From Clostridia bacterium (GTDB lineage: Bacteria; Bacillota; Clostridia; TANB77; CAG-508): 52,295 nt of DNA. Positions 38,821 to 47,498 of the stretch are shown here, piece by piece (the first letter of the stretch is position 1; each line of letters begins with the position of its first letter). The stretch spans positions 1 to 52,295 of the forward strand of contig CAAGKN010000017.1 in the NCBI GenBank assembly GCA_900770415.1, given 5' to 3'. The translations under genes and the position numbers were made by a program. Below the pieces are notes generated by a model. The model was given only the letters and a program-made list of their open reading frames with translations. It ran no database searches and was not told the DNA's origin.

Positions 38821-40138
38821 ATGGAAAACAAAGAAAATAAAAAGAAAAAAACCGTTGCTCTATTTACATTGCGGTTGCAAGGTAAATCAATATGAAACAA
38901 ATGCCATGGCAGAACAATTTATAGATAATAATTATGAAATTGTAAATTTTGAAGAATTTGCAGATGTATATATAATAAACACATGTACTGTAACAAATAT
39001 GTCTGATAGAAAATCAAGGCAAATAATAAGAAGGGCAAAACAAATAAATCCAAATAGTATATTAGTTGCAACTGGATGCTATGCACAAACAGCAAAGGAA
39101 GAACTAGAAAAAATTACTGACATAGATTTAATTGTAGGAAATACTGAGAAAAAAGACATTGTAAAAATAGTGGAAGAATATAGAGATAATAAAAATCGTG
39201 AAAGAGTAAAAATGTCTGACATAAACAAGCAAAAAGAGTTCGTCGATTTTGGAAGCGTTACATATACAGAAAAAACAAGAGCAGTAATAAAAGTACAAGA
39301 TGGATGCAATAATTTTTGCTCATATTGCATAATTCCATATGCAAAAGGAAGAGTAAGGAGCAGAAAATTAGAAAGTGTAGTAAAAGAAATTACCGAAATT
39401 GCGGCAAAGGGAATAAAAGAAGTTGTAATAACTGGAATACATGTTGCATCATATGGTATTGATTTTGATAACAATACTAGATTGATAGATTTACTAGAAG
39501 CGATACAAAAAATAGACGGAATAAAAAGAATAAGACTTGGCTCACTAGAACCAAATATAATAACAGAAGAATTTGTGAACAGGTTAAAAAAAGTAACAAA
39601 AATGTGTGATCATTTTCATTTGTCTTTGCAAAGCGGGTGTGATGAGACTTTAAAAAGAATGAATAGAAAATATACAGCTGAAACATTTGAAAAAGAAGTA
39701 AATTTATTAAGAAAAACTTTTCCAGACGTTGCACTTACAACAGATGTAATAGTAGGATTTCCAGGAGAAACTGAGGAAGAATTCAACGAAACATATAAAT
39801 ATTTAAGTAAGATTAGATTTACAAAATTACATGTATTTAAATATTCACCAAGAAAAGGAACTGTTGCTGCAAAGATGAAAAATCAAATAGATAGTACAGT
39901 TAAAGAGAAAAGGAGCCATAAGCTAATAGAATTATCTAATGAATGCGAAATAGAATTCTTAGATAGATATGTAGGGAAAGAACTAAAAGTTCTATTTGAA
40001 AAACAAGATGGAGAATATATAAAAGGACACACAACAAATTACTTAGTTGTTAAAGTAAAAGAAAAAAAATTAGAAAACCAAATAAAAGAAGTAAAAATAG
40101 TGAGTAGAGATGAACTTGAACTAATTGGAGAGATGTAA
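38821..40138 (+). CDS. mtaB: tRNA t6A37 methylthiotransferase MtaB (needs +1 shift at CGG)
   Basis: Radical-SAM enzyme that adds a methylthio group to t6A37 of ANN-reading tRNAs. The restored product is 438 residues. The shift at 38872 creates TLGCKVNQYET at residues 16-26, whose Cys is the first ligand of the N-terminal iron-sulfur cluster. The radical-SAM CNNFCSYCIIPYAKG (C-x3-C-x2-C) and HLSLQSGCDETLKRMNR follow, then a C-terminal TRAM domain. The zero frame yields under 30 residues. An A/G-rich GAAAGGTAG precedes the ATG. Confidence 0.94.
38872..38875 (+). other. CGGT +1 site in mtaB
   Basis: In-frame TTG-CGG-T giving Gly18 of TLGCK, directly before a cluster-ligand Cys. Confidence 0.94.
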
Positions 40139-40192
40139 CAAAACTGTAATAATTTTGCAATGAAAATATAATATTTTTTTGACAAAAATATC

Positions 40193-40221
40193 TTGATAAA
40201 AAAATGTATTTATAGTATAAA
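40193..40221 (+). promoter_or_regulatory. Promoter upstream of the 126-aa protein gene
   Basis: TTGATA (40193-40198), a 17-base spacer, TATAAA (40216-40221), about 100 bases before the ATG at 40328. Confidence 0.55.
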
Positions 40222-40327
40222 ATATATATAAGAATTGTTCGAGAATAAATTTTGTATATAAACAGGAATAGTTCTACGTTACAAAAGAGTGGTATGAAAT
40301 ACATATCAATAAAGGAGGAGAAACGAA

Positions 40328-40708
40328 ATGGGAGAAAATCCATTAAATGAAGGAGTAAACGAAATAGGAAATGGTGCTGTAAAAAACATTGCAGATGCTT
40401 TAAAAAATGCAAGTGTTAATTCAGTAGAAGGAACAATAGGAGAAAGTGAAAGCGGAGAAAATAACGCAAGCGGATCAATAGGAAGCGAATTTAAAGTAGC
40501 TAGAACTAATTTACCAGAAAAAACAGGATTCTGGACAAAAGTAAAAAATGCTTTATTGTATGATGTTGAAGTTGAATTAACTCCATATCAACAAAAAGTA
40601 GAAGATGAAATAAATGATTTCTTACATCAAGAAGTAACATGGCAATCATTTAAAAACTTCTTATTTAAAGAAGTTCCAATTACATATAAAGGAAAAAGAA
40701 TATTCTAA
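40328..40708 (+). CDS. Hypothetical 126-residue protein
   Basis: No family is recognised. The first about 60 residues are Asn/Gly/Ser/Glu-rich and probably disordered (including repeated GES/SG units). The last about 60 residues contain LPEKTGFWTKVKNALLYDVE, then LTPYQQKVEDEINDFL and VTWQSFKNFLFKEVPI, two amphipathic helices with Trp. No signal peptide or membrane segment is seen. AAAGGAGGAG is a strong ribosome site and the gene has its own promoter and terminator, so good expression is likely. Confidence 0.6.
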   Translation: MGENPLNEGVNEIGNGAVKNIADALKNASVNSVEGTIGESESGENNASGSIGSEFKVARTNLPEKTGFWTKVKNALLYDVEVELTPYQQKVEDEINDFLHQEVTWQSFKNFLFKEVPITYKGKRIF

Positions 40709-40729
40709 TTTAAAAGTATAAAAAAGTTA

Positions 40730-40758
40730 AAAAGAACACTTGAAAAGTGTTCTTTTTT
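40730..40758 (+). terminator. Rho-independent terminator
   Basis: Stem AAAGAACACTT / AAGTGTTCTTTT with T run. Confidence 0.9.
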
Positions 40759-40881
40759 GATATACAATTGCACTGTTAAAATATAAAAAGTAGGGAATAA
40801 TAAAACATAATAGAGTAACTTATTTAATAATATTTAAATGAGAAAACTATGTATATTACCTACAAAAAGGAGAGGATTTAA

Positions 40882-41895
40882 ATGGCAGTTAAAGTAGCTA
40901 TTAATGGTTTTGGACGTATAGGACGTCTTGCATTTAGACAAATGTTTGGAGCAGAAGGATATGAAATTGTTGCAATAAACGATTTAACAAGTCCAACAAT
41001 GCTTGCACACTTATTAAAATATGATTCAGCACAAAAAAGATATGAAAAAGCTGATACAGTAGTTGCAGGAGAAGATTCAATAACAGTAGACGGAAAAACA
41101 ATAAAAATATATGCAGAAAAAGATGCAATAAATCTTCCATGGGGAGAATTAGGAGTAGATGTTGTATTAGAATGTACAGGATTCTACACAACTAAAGAAA
41201 AAGCAGAAGCTCATATAAAAGCAGGAGCAAAAAAAGTAGTTATATCTGCACCAGCAGGTAAAGACTTACCAACAGTAGTATTCGGAGTAAATGAAAATAT
41301 ATTAAAAGCAGAAGATACAGTTATATCAGCAGCATCATGTACAACAAACTGCTTAGCACCAATGGCAAAAGCATTAAATGATTTTGCACCTATTCAATCA
41401 GGAATAATGACAACAGTTCATGCATACACAGGTGACCAAATGCTATTAGACGGACCACACAGAAAAGGTGATTTAAGAAGAGCAAGAGCAGGAGCTATAA
41501 ATATAGTACCTAACTCAACAGGTGCTGCAAAAGCAATAGGATTAGTTATTCCAGAATTAAATGGAAAATTAATAGGATCTGCACAAAGAGTTCCAGTTCC
41601 AACAGGATCTACAACAATACTTATAGCAGTTGTTAAAGGAGAAGACATTACAGTAGAAAAAATAAATGAAGCAATGAAAAATGCTTCAAGTGCATCATTT
41701 GGATATACAGAAGAACCATTAGTATCTTCTGATATAATAGGAATTACTTATGGATCTTTATTTGATGCAACACAAACAATGGTAACAGAAGTAGAAAAAG
41801 GATTATATCAAGTTCAAGTAGTAGCTTGGTATGATAATGAAAATTCTTACACAAGTCAAATGGTAAGAACAATAAAATACTTTGCAGAATTATAA
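40882..41895 (+). CDS. gap: Glyceraldehyde-3-phosphate dehydrogenase
   Basis: 337 residues. The N-terminal NAD fold KVAINGFGRIGRLAFRQ, the active-site SAASCTTNCLAP with Cys153, and WYDNENSYTSQMVRT near the C terminus are complete. It converts glyceraldehyde-3-phosphate to 1,3-bisphosphoglycerate in glycolysis. AAAAGGAGAGG precedes the ATG. First gene of a glycolytic run with pgk, tpiA and gpmI downstream. Codon use is strongly biased and no CGG is present. Confidence 0.98.
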   Translation: MAVKVAINGFGRIGRLAFRQMFGAEGYEIVAINDLTSPTMLAHLLKYDSAQKRYEKADTVVAGEDSITVDGKTIKIYAEKDAINLPWGELGVDVVLECTGFYTTKEKAEAHIKAGAKKVVISAPAGKDLPTVVFGVNENILKAEDTVISAASCTTNCLAPMAKALNDFAPIQSGIMTTVHAYTGDQMLLDGPHRKGDLRRARAGAINIVPNSTGAAKAIGLVIPELNGKLIGSAQRVPVPTGSTTILIAVVKGEDITVEKINEAMKNASSASFGYTEEPLVSSDIIGITYGSLFDATQTMVTEVEKGLYQVQVVAWYDNENSYTSQMVRTIKYFAEL

Positions 41896-41922
41896 TTAAT
41901 AAAATATAAGGACGAATGAGAA

Positions 41923-41979
41923 TGTAGGGGCGAACTGCGTTCGCCCAAGATGAATGGGCGAACGCAGTTCGCCCCTACA
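41923..41979. repeat. Perfect 25-base inverted repeat, TGTAGGGGC family
   Basis: TGTAGGGGCGAACTGCGTTC with CGCCCA (41923-41947) is repeated in reverse complement at 41955-41979 after seven bases. Each arm is itself a hairpin, GGGCGAAC-TGC-GTTCGCCC. It lies between gap and pgk. Confidence 0.8.
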
Positions 41980-42000
41980 ATTGAAAGGAATGAATTAATC

Positions 42001-43191
42001 ATGAACAAAAAAACAGTTAAAGATATAGATGTAAATGGTAAAAAAGTATTAGTAAGATGCGACTTTAATGTCCCAATAGATAGCGAAACAGGAAAGATTA
42101 CAGATAATAGAAGAATTAGAGCAGCACTTCCTACAATACAATATTTACTAGATCATAATGCAAAAGTTATACTTTGCTCACATTTAGGAAGACCAAAAGG
42201 AGAATTTAATTTAAAATATTCTTTAAAACCAGTAGCAGAAGAACTTTCTAAATTATTAAACAAAGATGTAAAACTTGCAAAAGATGTCATAGGAGAAAGT
42301 GCAAAAGGACTTACATCTAATATGAAAGAAGGAGACATTGTATTACTAGAAAATGTAAGATTTCACAAAGAAGAAGAACAAAATGATCCAGAATATTCAA
42401 AAGCTCTAGCAAGCATGGCAGAAATATATGTAAATGATGCGTTCGGAACAGCTCATAGGGCGCATAGCTCAACAACGGGGGTTGCAGATTATTTGCCAGC
42501 AGTATCAGGATTCTTAATTGAAAAAGAATTAGAGTTTTTAGGAGGGGCATTAGAGAATCCTAAGCATCCATTTGTAGCAATACTTGGAGGAGCAAAAGTT
42601 TCAGATAAAATTGGAGTAATAGAAAATTTATTAGATAAAGTAGATACTTTGATAATTGGTGGAGGAATGGCATACACATTTTATAAAGCACAAGGTCATC
42701 ACATAGGAACATCAATTTGCGAAGAAGATAAATTAGATTTAGCAAAAAGCATTTTAGAAAAAGCACAAGAAAAAGGAGTAAAATTATTACTTCCTGTAGA
42801 TAACCATGTATCTTCTGAATATTCAAACAATGGAGAAGAAAAAATGGTTGATTCAACAGAAATTCCAGATGGATTTATGGGATTAGACATAGGGCCAAAA
42901 ACAATAGAAAAATTTGAAGAAGCAGTAAAAGATGCGAAAACAGTAGTATGGAATGGACCACTTGGAGTTTGTGAATTTGATAAATTTGCAACAGGAACAA
43001 AAGCAGTTGCGACAATGCTTTCTAAATTAGATGCAATAACAATAATAGGTGGAGGAGACTCTGCAGCAGCAATAGAAAAATTAGGATTAGCAGATAAAAT
43101 GACACATATTTCAACAGGAGGAGGAGCATCACTAGAATTCCTAGAAGGAAAGACTTTGCCAGGTATTGCATGCTTACAAGACAAAGAGTAA
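42001..43191 (+). CDS. pgk: Phosphoglycerate kinase
   Basis: 396 residues; transfers the acyl phosphate of 1,3-bisphosphoglycerate to ADP. Visible: VLVRCDFNVPID near residue 16, LCSHLGRPKGE near residue 60, the hinge, VVWNGPLGVCEF near residue 315 and the nucleotide-binding IIGGGDSAAAIEKLG with the C-terminal STGGGASLEFLEG. Uninterrupted. The ATG follows AAAGGAA by about a dozen bases. The inverted repeat upstream may affect expression relative to gap. Confidence 0.98.
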   Translation: MNKKTVKDIDVNGKKVLVRCDFNVPIDSETGKITDNRRIRAALPTIQYLLDHNAKVILCSHLGRPKGEFNLKYSLKPVAEELSKLLNKDVKLAKDVIGESAKGLTSNMKEGDIVLLENVRFHKEEEQNDPEYSKALASMAEIYVNDAFGTAHRAHSSTTGVADYLPAVSGFLIEKELEFLGGALENPKHPFVAILGGAKVSDKIGVIENLLDKVDTLIIGGGMAYTFYKAQGHHIGTSICEEDKLDLAKSILEKAQEKGVKLLLPVDNHVSSEYSNNGEEKMVDSTEIPDGFMGLDIGPKTIEKFEEAVKDAKTVVWNGPLGVCEFDKFATGTKAVATMLSKLDAITIIGGGDSAAAIEKLGLADKMTHISTGGGASLEFLEGKTLPGIACLQDKE

Positions 43192-43196
43192 AAAAC

Positions 43197-43312
43197 AAAT
43201 GAAAATCAGCATCCTGCACATTTTTGCCTTCAATAAAAATCCTCAACGTACCTATGTACGCCTCCGGTTTTTATCTTGGCAAAAATGCACAATCTACTAA
43301 TTTTGATTTGTT
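43197..43312. repeat. Long imperfect palindromic intergenic element
   Basis: Outer arms CAAATGAAAATCAGCA and a TTTTGATTTGTTT-like partner; middle arms TGCACATTTTTGCC / GGCAAAAATGCAC; central hairpin CGTAC-CTAT-GTACG. No coding sequence; an interspersed mobile-type palindrome is likely. Confidence 0.6.
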
Positions 43313-43323
43313 TTAAAGATATA

Positions 43324-43403
43324 TGTAGGGGCGTATTGCATACGCCCAAAATGAAATGAAAAAATTAATATTATAGGGGGCGAGTCCTGTGTCTGCCAGA
43401 TAA
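43324..43403. repeat. TGTAGGGGC-family hairpin and degenerate neighbour
   Basis: TGTAGGGGCGTATTGCATAC with GCCC at 43324-43347 folds as GGGCGTAT-TGC-ATACGCCC. A decayed copy (GGGGGCGAGTCCTGTGTCTG) follows near 43376. The arms differ from the 41923 copy but the pairing is kept. Confidence 0.65.
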
Positions 43404-43412
43404 GGAGAAAAT

Positions 43413-44324
43413 ATGGAAAAGAAAGAAATAAAAATTAGTCTAGGAACAGTAATATGTATTTGTATAATAGTAATATTATTAATTGTAATTGTTGCGATGT
43501 ATTGCAATATGAAAAATACAAATTATAAGGAAATAACAAATAAACAAGAAGAAATAAGAGAAAAAGAAAAAGAAGTAAAAACAAGTATTGAAAAAACTGA
43601 AGAAGATGAAACTGCTGAAACAAATTTAATGCCTATATTTGAAATAGCAGAGGCATATGTGGAAGATGGCTATTTTTATTATTCAATTAATGGAGAAAAT
43701 GCCAAAAAATATGAAGGACTTAGCAATGTTATAAAAGTTAAAGTTTTCAATATAGGAACAGGAATAAACAAAGTACCATTTTTAATTACAGAGGATGGAA
43801 AAGTGTATGAAGTAAAAAAAGATTTAAATGGAAATATAAAAGCAGTAATATATAAACCATTAAAAAATTATAAAGTTGAAGATATTTTGGATAAAACAGG
43901 AGAAACAAAATCAATATTTAAAGTATTATTAAAAGATAAGACAATAAAAGAAATAGAAGTTGCTGAAATAGAAACAGAGGATATTTCAACAATTAAGAAT
44001 AAAATAAAAGAATACATATTAACAGAGTTTGGGCCAAAAGGAAATATGGAAAACGTTACTATTAATGAAGTAAAAATATTGCCTAAGGAAGATTCTTCAA
44101 AAAACATGCATCTAGATGTTAACATAAAAAACAATGAAAGCATTGTATATGCTTCTTGTATTTATTCAATAACATTAAAAGACCCAAGTAAATTAACTAT
44201 GGAAGGAAGCAAATCATCAGTAGATAAATTAGAAGGAAATGTATATACACTTGATGCAGACTTTACATATGATAAAACAACAAATAAAGTAAAATTTTAT
44301 ACATCTTATGGATTCGGAAATTAA
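43413..44324 (+). CDS. Hypothetical membrane-anchored protein
   Basis: 303 residues. A single membrane segment at about residues 12-30 follows a short basic start. A Glu/Lys-rich coiled-coil-like stretch (about 40-65) comes next, then a largely beta extracytoplasmic region. No named domain is recognised. It interrupts an otherwise glycolytic gene run (pgk before, tpiA 18 bases after), so it is probably co-transcribed with tpiA. AAGGAGAAA precedes the ATG. Confidence 0.6.
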   Translation: MEKKEIKISLGTVICICIIVILLIVIVAMYCNMKNTNYKEITNKQEEIREKEKEVKTSIEKTEEDETAETNLMPIFEIAEAYVEDGYFYYSINGENAKKYEGLSNVIKVKVFNIGTGINKVPFLITEDGKVYEVKKDLNGNIKAVIYKPLKNYKVEDILDKTGETKSIFKVLLKDKTIKEIEVAEIETEDISTIKNKIKEYILTEFGPKGNMENVTINEVKILPKEDSSKNMHLDVNIKNNESIVYASCIYSITLKDPSKLTMEGSKSSVDKLEGNVYTLDADFTYDKTTNKVKFYTSYGFGN

Positions 44325-44342
44325 TAAGAAAAGAGGGGTAGT

Positions 44343-45092
44343 ATGAGAAAAAAGGTAATCGCAGGAAATTGGAAGATGAACAAACTCCCAAATGAAGCAA
44401 TAGATTTTATTATAGAGCTTGAACCATTAGTAAAAAATACAGAAAACGAAGTAGTTATATGTGTACCATATACAGATTTATTCTATTGCTTAATGCATGC
44501 ACAAGGAACTAACATAAAAATAGGTGCACAAAATATGAATGCAGAAGAAAAAGGAGCATATACAGGAGAAGTTTCAGGTGAAATGCTAAAAGCAATTGGT
44601 GTAGAATATGTTATAATAGGACACTCAGAAAGAAGAGCATATTATAATGAAACAGATGAAAGTGTTAATAAAAAGCTAAAAAAAGCATTAAGCTTAGGGT
44701 TAAAACCAATAGTTTGCGTAGGAGAAAGCTTAGAAGAAAGAGAAGCTGGAAATGCAAAAGAAATAGTTACAACTCAAACAAAACTTGCATTAGATGGCTT
44801 ATCTAACGAAGAAGTAGAAAAAACTATAATTGCATATGAGCCAATTTGGGCAATAGGAACAGGAAAAACAGCAACAAAAGAAGATGCAAATGAAACAATT
44901 AAATGGATTAGAGAAGAAATTGAAAAAATATATGGAAATTCTGTATCAGATAGTGTTATAATACAATACGGTGGAAGTGTAAAATCTTCAAATGCAAAAG
45001 AACTATTTGAAATGTCTGATATAGATGGTGGCCTAGTGGGCGGAGCAAGTCTAAAAGCAGACGAATTCGCAAAAATAGTAAATTACAAATAA
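44343..45092 (+). CDS. tpiA: Triosephosphate isomerase
   Basis: 249 residues. GNWKMN (Lys12 region), the catalytic His in IIGHSERRAYY, the catalytic Glu in IIAYEPIWAIGTGKTA and the phosphate-gripping GGSVKSSNAKEL and GGLVGGASLKADEF loops are all present. It interconverts dihydroxyacetone phosphate and glyceraldehyde-3-phosphate. It lies 18 bases downstream of the unknown membrane gene. GAGGGG precedes the ATG. Confidence 0.98.
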   Translation: MRKKVIAGNWKMNKLPNEAIDFIIELEPLVKNTENEVVICVPYTDLFYCLMHAQGTNIKIGAQNMNAEEKGAYTGEVSGEMLKAIGVEYVIIGHSERRAYYNETDESVNKKLKKALSLGLKPIVCVGESLEEREAGNAKEIVTTQTKLALDGLSNEEVEKTIIAYEPIWAIGTGKTATKEDANETIKWIREEIEKIYGNSVSDSVIIQYGGSVKSSNAKELFEMSDIDGGLVGGASLKADEFAKIVNYK

Positions 45093-45140
45093 AATATTGC
45101 ATACGCCACTATAAATACAAACAAGAGAAACGGGGAAAAT

Positions 45141-46670
45141 ATGATGGATAAAAAATTAACAATGCTTATGATACTAGATGGATTTGGAATAAATGAAAAC
45201 GAAAAAGGAAATGCAGTAAAACTTGCAAAAACACCAGTATTAGACAAATTAATGAAACAAAATCCAACAACAGTAATAAAGACTAGTGGATTAGATGTAG
45301 GATTACCTGAAGGACAAATGGGAAATTCAGAAGTAGGACATACAAACATAGGAGCAGGTAGAATTGTTTACCAAGAATTAACAAGAATTACAAAATCAAT
45401 TGAGGATGGTGACTTCTTTAGTAATCCAGAATTAGTTGCTGCAATAGAAAACTGCAAAAAGAATCATACCAAATTACATATAATGGGACTATTATCAGAT
45501 GGTGGTGTGCATAGCCACATAAGACATTTATATGGATTATTAGAACTTGCAAAAAGAAAAGACTTTGAAGATGTATATGTTCATTGTTTCCTAGATGGAA
45601 GAGATACTCCACCTGCATCTGGAGAAGGATACATAGCAGAACTAGAAAAGAAAATGCAAGAAAAAGGTGTTGGGAAAATTGCAACAATATCAGGAAGATA
45701 TTATGCAATGGATAGAGATAACCGTTGGGACAGAGTAGAAAAAGCATATAAGGCATTAGTAAAAGGAGAAGGAATAAAAGCAAATTCTGCAATAGCTGGA
45801 ATAGAGGAATCTTATCAAAAAGAAGTATTTGATGAGTTCGTAGAACCAACAGTAATATGTAATGATGGAAATCCAATAGCAACAATTTCAGAAAACGATT
45901 CTGTAATATTCTTTAATTATAGAAAAGATAGAGCAAGAGAAATTACAAGAAGTTTAGTTGATAAAGAATTTGATAAATTTGAAAGAGAATATTTCCCATT
46001 ATATTATGTATGCTTCACAACTTATGATGCTACAATAGAAAATGTTCATATTGCATTTAAAGAACAAGAACTAAAAAATACTTATGGAGAAGTAATTGCA
46101 AAAAATGGATTAAAACAATTAAGAATTGCAGAAACAGAAAAATATGCGCACGTAACATTTTTCTTTAATGGAGGAGAAGAAAAACAATATCCAGGAGAAG
46201 ATAGAATTTTAGTTCCTTCACCAAAAGTTGCAACATATGATTTACAACCAGAGATGAGTGCAATAGAAGTTACAGATAAAGTAGTAGAAGCAATAGAATC
46301 TAAAAAATATGATACAATAATTTTAAATTATGCAAATCCAGATATGGTAGGGCATACAGGAGTTCTAGAAGCAGCAATAAAAGCGATAGAAACAATAGAT
46401 GAGTGCGTAGGAAGAGTAGTAAAAGCAGTAGAAGATGTAAATGGAGTGCTATTAATTACAGCTGATCACGGAAATTCAGAACAAATGATAGACTATGCAA
46501 CAGGAGAACCTCATACAGCACATACAACAAATCCTGTACCATTAATATTAGTTGGAAAAGATGCAAAGCTAAAAGAAGGACGTTTAGCAGACTTAGCTCC
46601 AACAATGTTAGATATATTAGGAATAGAAAAACCAGAAGAAATGACAGGAGAAAGCCTAATAGAAAAATAA
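45141..46670 (+). CDS. gpmI: 2,3-bisphosphoglycerate-independent phosphoglycerate mutase
   Basis: 509 residues, alkaline-phosphatase superfamily. LMILDGFGINE near the start carries a metal-binding Asp. PEGQMGNSEVGHTNIGAGR has the phosphoserine nucleophile (first Ser). The HCFLDGRDTPP and YYAMDRDNRWDR phosphotransfer-domain motifs, LNYANPDMVGHTG and TADHGNSEQM complete two metal sites. AAACGGGGA precedes the ATG; a second ATG follows directly, so the exact start is uncertain by one codon. It is downstream of tpiA. Confidence 0.97.
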   Translation: MMDKKLTMLMILDGFGINENEKGNAVKLAKTPVLDKLMKQNPTTVIKTSGLDVGLPEGQMGNSEVGHTNIGAGRIVYQELTRITKSIEDGDFFSNPELVAAIENCKKNHTKLHIMGLLSDGGVHSHIRHLYGLLELAKRKDFEDVYVHCFLDGRDTPPASGEGYIAELEKKMQEKGVGKIATISGRYYAMDRDNRWDRVEKAYKALVKGEGIKANSAIAGIEESYQKEVFDEFVEPTVICNDGNPIATISENDSVIFFNYRKDRAREITRSLVDKEFDKFEREYFPLYYVCFTTYDATIENVHIAFKEQELKNTYGEVIAKNGLKQLRIAETEKYAHVTFFFNGGEEKQYPGEDRILVPSPKVATYDLQPEMSAIEVTDKVVEAIESKKYDTIILNYANPDMVGHTGVLEAAIKAIETIDECVGRVVKAVEDVNGVLLITADHGNSEQMIDYATGEPHTAHTTNPVPLILVGKDAKLKEGRLADLAPTMLDILGIEKPEEMTGESLIEK

Positions 46671-46763
46671 TAGGTATTAATTTTTAAAAAATATATGAAG
46701 CAAATTTTATGAACCACAAATCACAGCAAAGAATGAAAAATGAATAATGAATAGTGAATAGTA

Positions 46764-46784
46764 CAAATTTGCTTCGCAAATTTG
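46764..46784. promoter_or_regulatory. Hairpin just upstream of the NifU-like gene
   Basis: A nine-base perfect stem CAAATTTGC-TTC-GCAAATTTG directly before the AAAGGAG ribosome site. It may influence translation of the next gene; no T run follows. Confidence 0.45.
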
Positions 46785-46799
46785 GAAAGGAGAATATAC

Positions 46800-47492
46800 A
46801 TGATTTATTCAAAAGAAGTAGAAGAAATGTGTCCAGTTGCAAAAGGAGTGGACCATGGACCAGCACCAATACCAGAAGAAGGTAAATGGGTAAAATCAAA
46901 AGAAATTAAAGATATTTCAGGGTTAACACACGGGATAGGATGGTGTGCACCTCAACAAGGAGCTTGTAAGTTAACATTAAACGTTAAAGATGGAATAATC
47001 CAAGAAGCTTTAGTAGAAACAATAGGATGCTCAGGAATGACACACTCAGCAGCTATGGCAGGAGAAATATTAGTAGGAAAAACAATATTAGAAGCATTAA
47101 ATACGGACTTAGTATGTGATGCAATAAATACAGCTATGAGAGAATTATTCTTGCAAATAGTATATGGAAGAACACAATCAGCATTTTCAGAAGGAGGACT
47201 TCCAATAGGTGCAGGATTAGAAGACTTAGGAAAAGGAACAAGAAGCCAAACAGGTACAATATATTCAACATTAGCAAAAGGACCAAGATACCTAGAATTA
47301 GCTGAAGGATACATAACAGAAATAGGATTAGATAAAGATAACCAAATAATAGGATATAAATATGTAAATCTTGGTAAAATGATGGAAAACATCAAAAAAG
47401 GATTAGAACCTTTAGAAGCAATAGAAAAAGCAAGTGGTCAATATGGAAGATTTGATGAGGCAGTTAAAAAAATTGACCCAAGAAAGGAGTAA
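46800..47492 (+). CDS. NifU-like iron-sulfur scaffold-type protein
   Basis: 230 residues from ATG 46800, six bases after AAAGGAGA. An IscU/NifU-like domain is suggested by VETIGCSGMTHSAAMAGEIL with a single Cys in a GCSG context, and by GWCAPQQGACKL with two more Cys upstream. It is translated immediately before the GGGtGRT gene and the pair recurs in Clostridia. Function is unproven; a role in iron-sulfur handling is the usual annotation. The arrangement of Cys differs from that of canonical IscU. Confidence 0.65.
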   Translation: MIYSKEVEEMCPVAKGVDHGPAPIPEEGKWVKSKEIKDISGLTHGIGWCAPQQGACKLTLNVKDGIIQEALVETIGCSGMTHSAAMAGEILVGKTILEALNTDLVCDAINTAMRELFLQIVYGRTQSAFSEGGLPIGAGLEDLGKGTRSQTGTIYSTLAKGPRYLELAEGYITEIGLDKDNQIIGYKYVNLGKMMENIKKGLEPLEAIEKASGQYGRFDEAVKKIDPRKE

Positions 47493-47498
47493 TAAAAG

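Noticed and set aside
2822..40138. Pseudogenisation of tgt, recD2, recG, addA, mtaB, gpr
   Set aside because: No other stops, indels or lost motifs occur in these genes; decay would not use one identical lesion in eleven genes.
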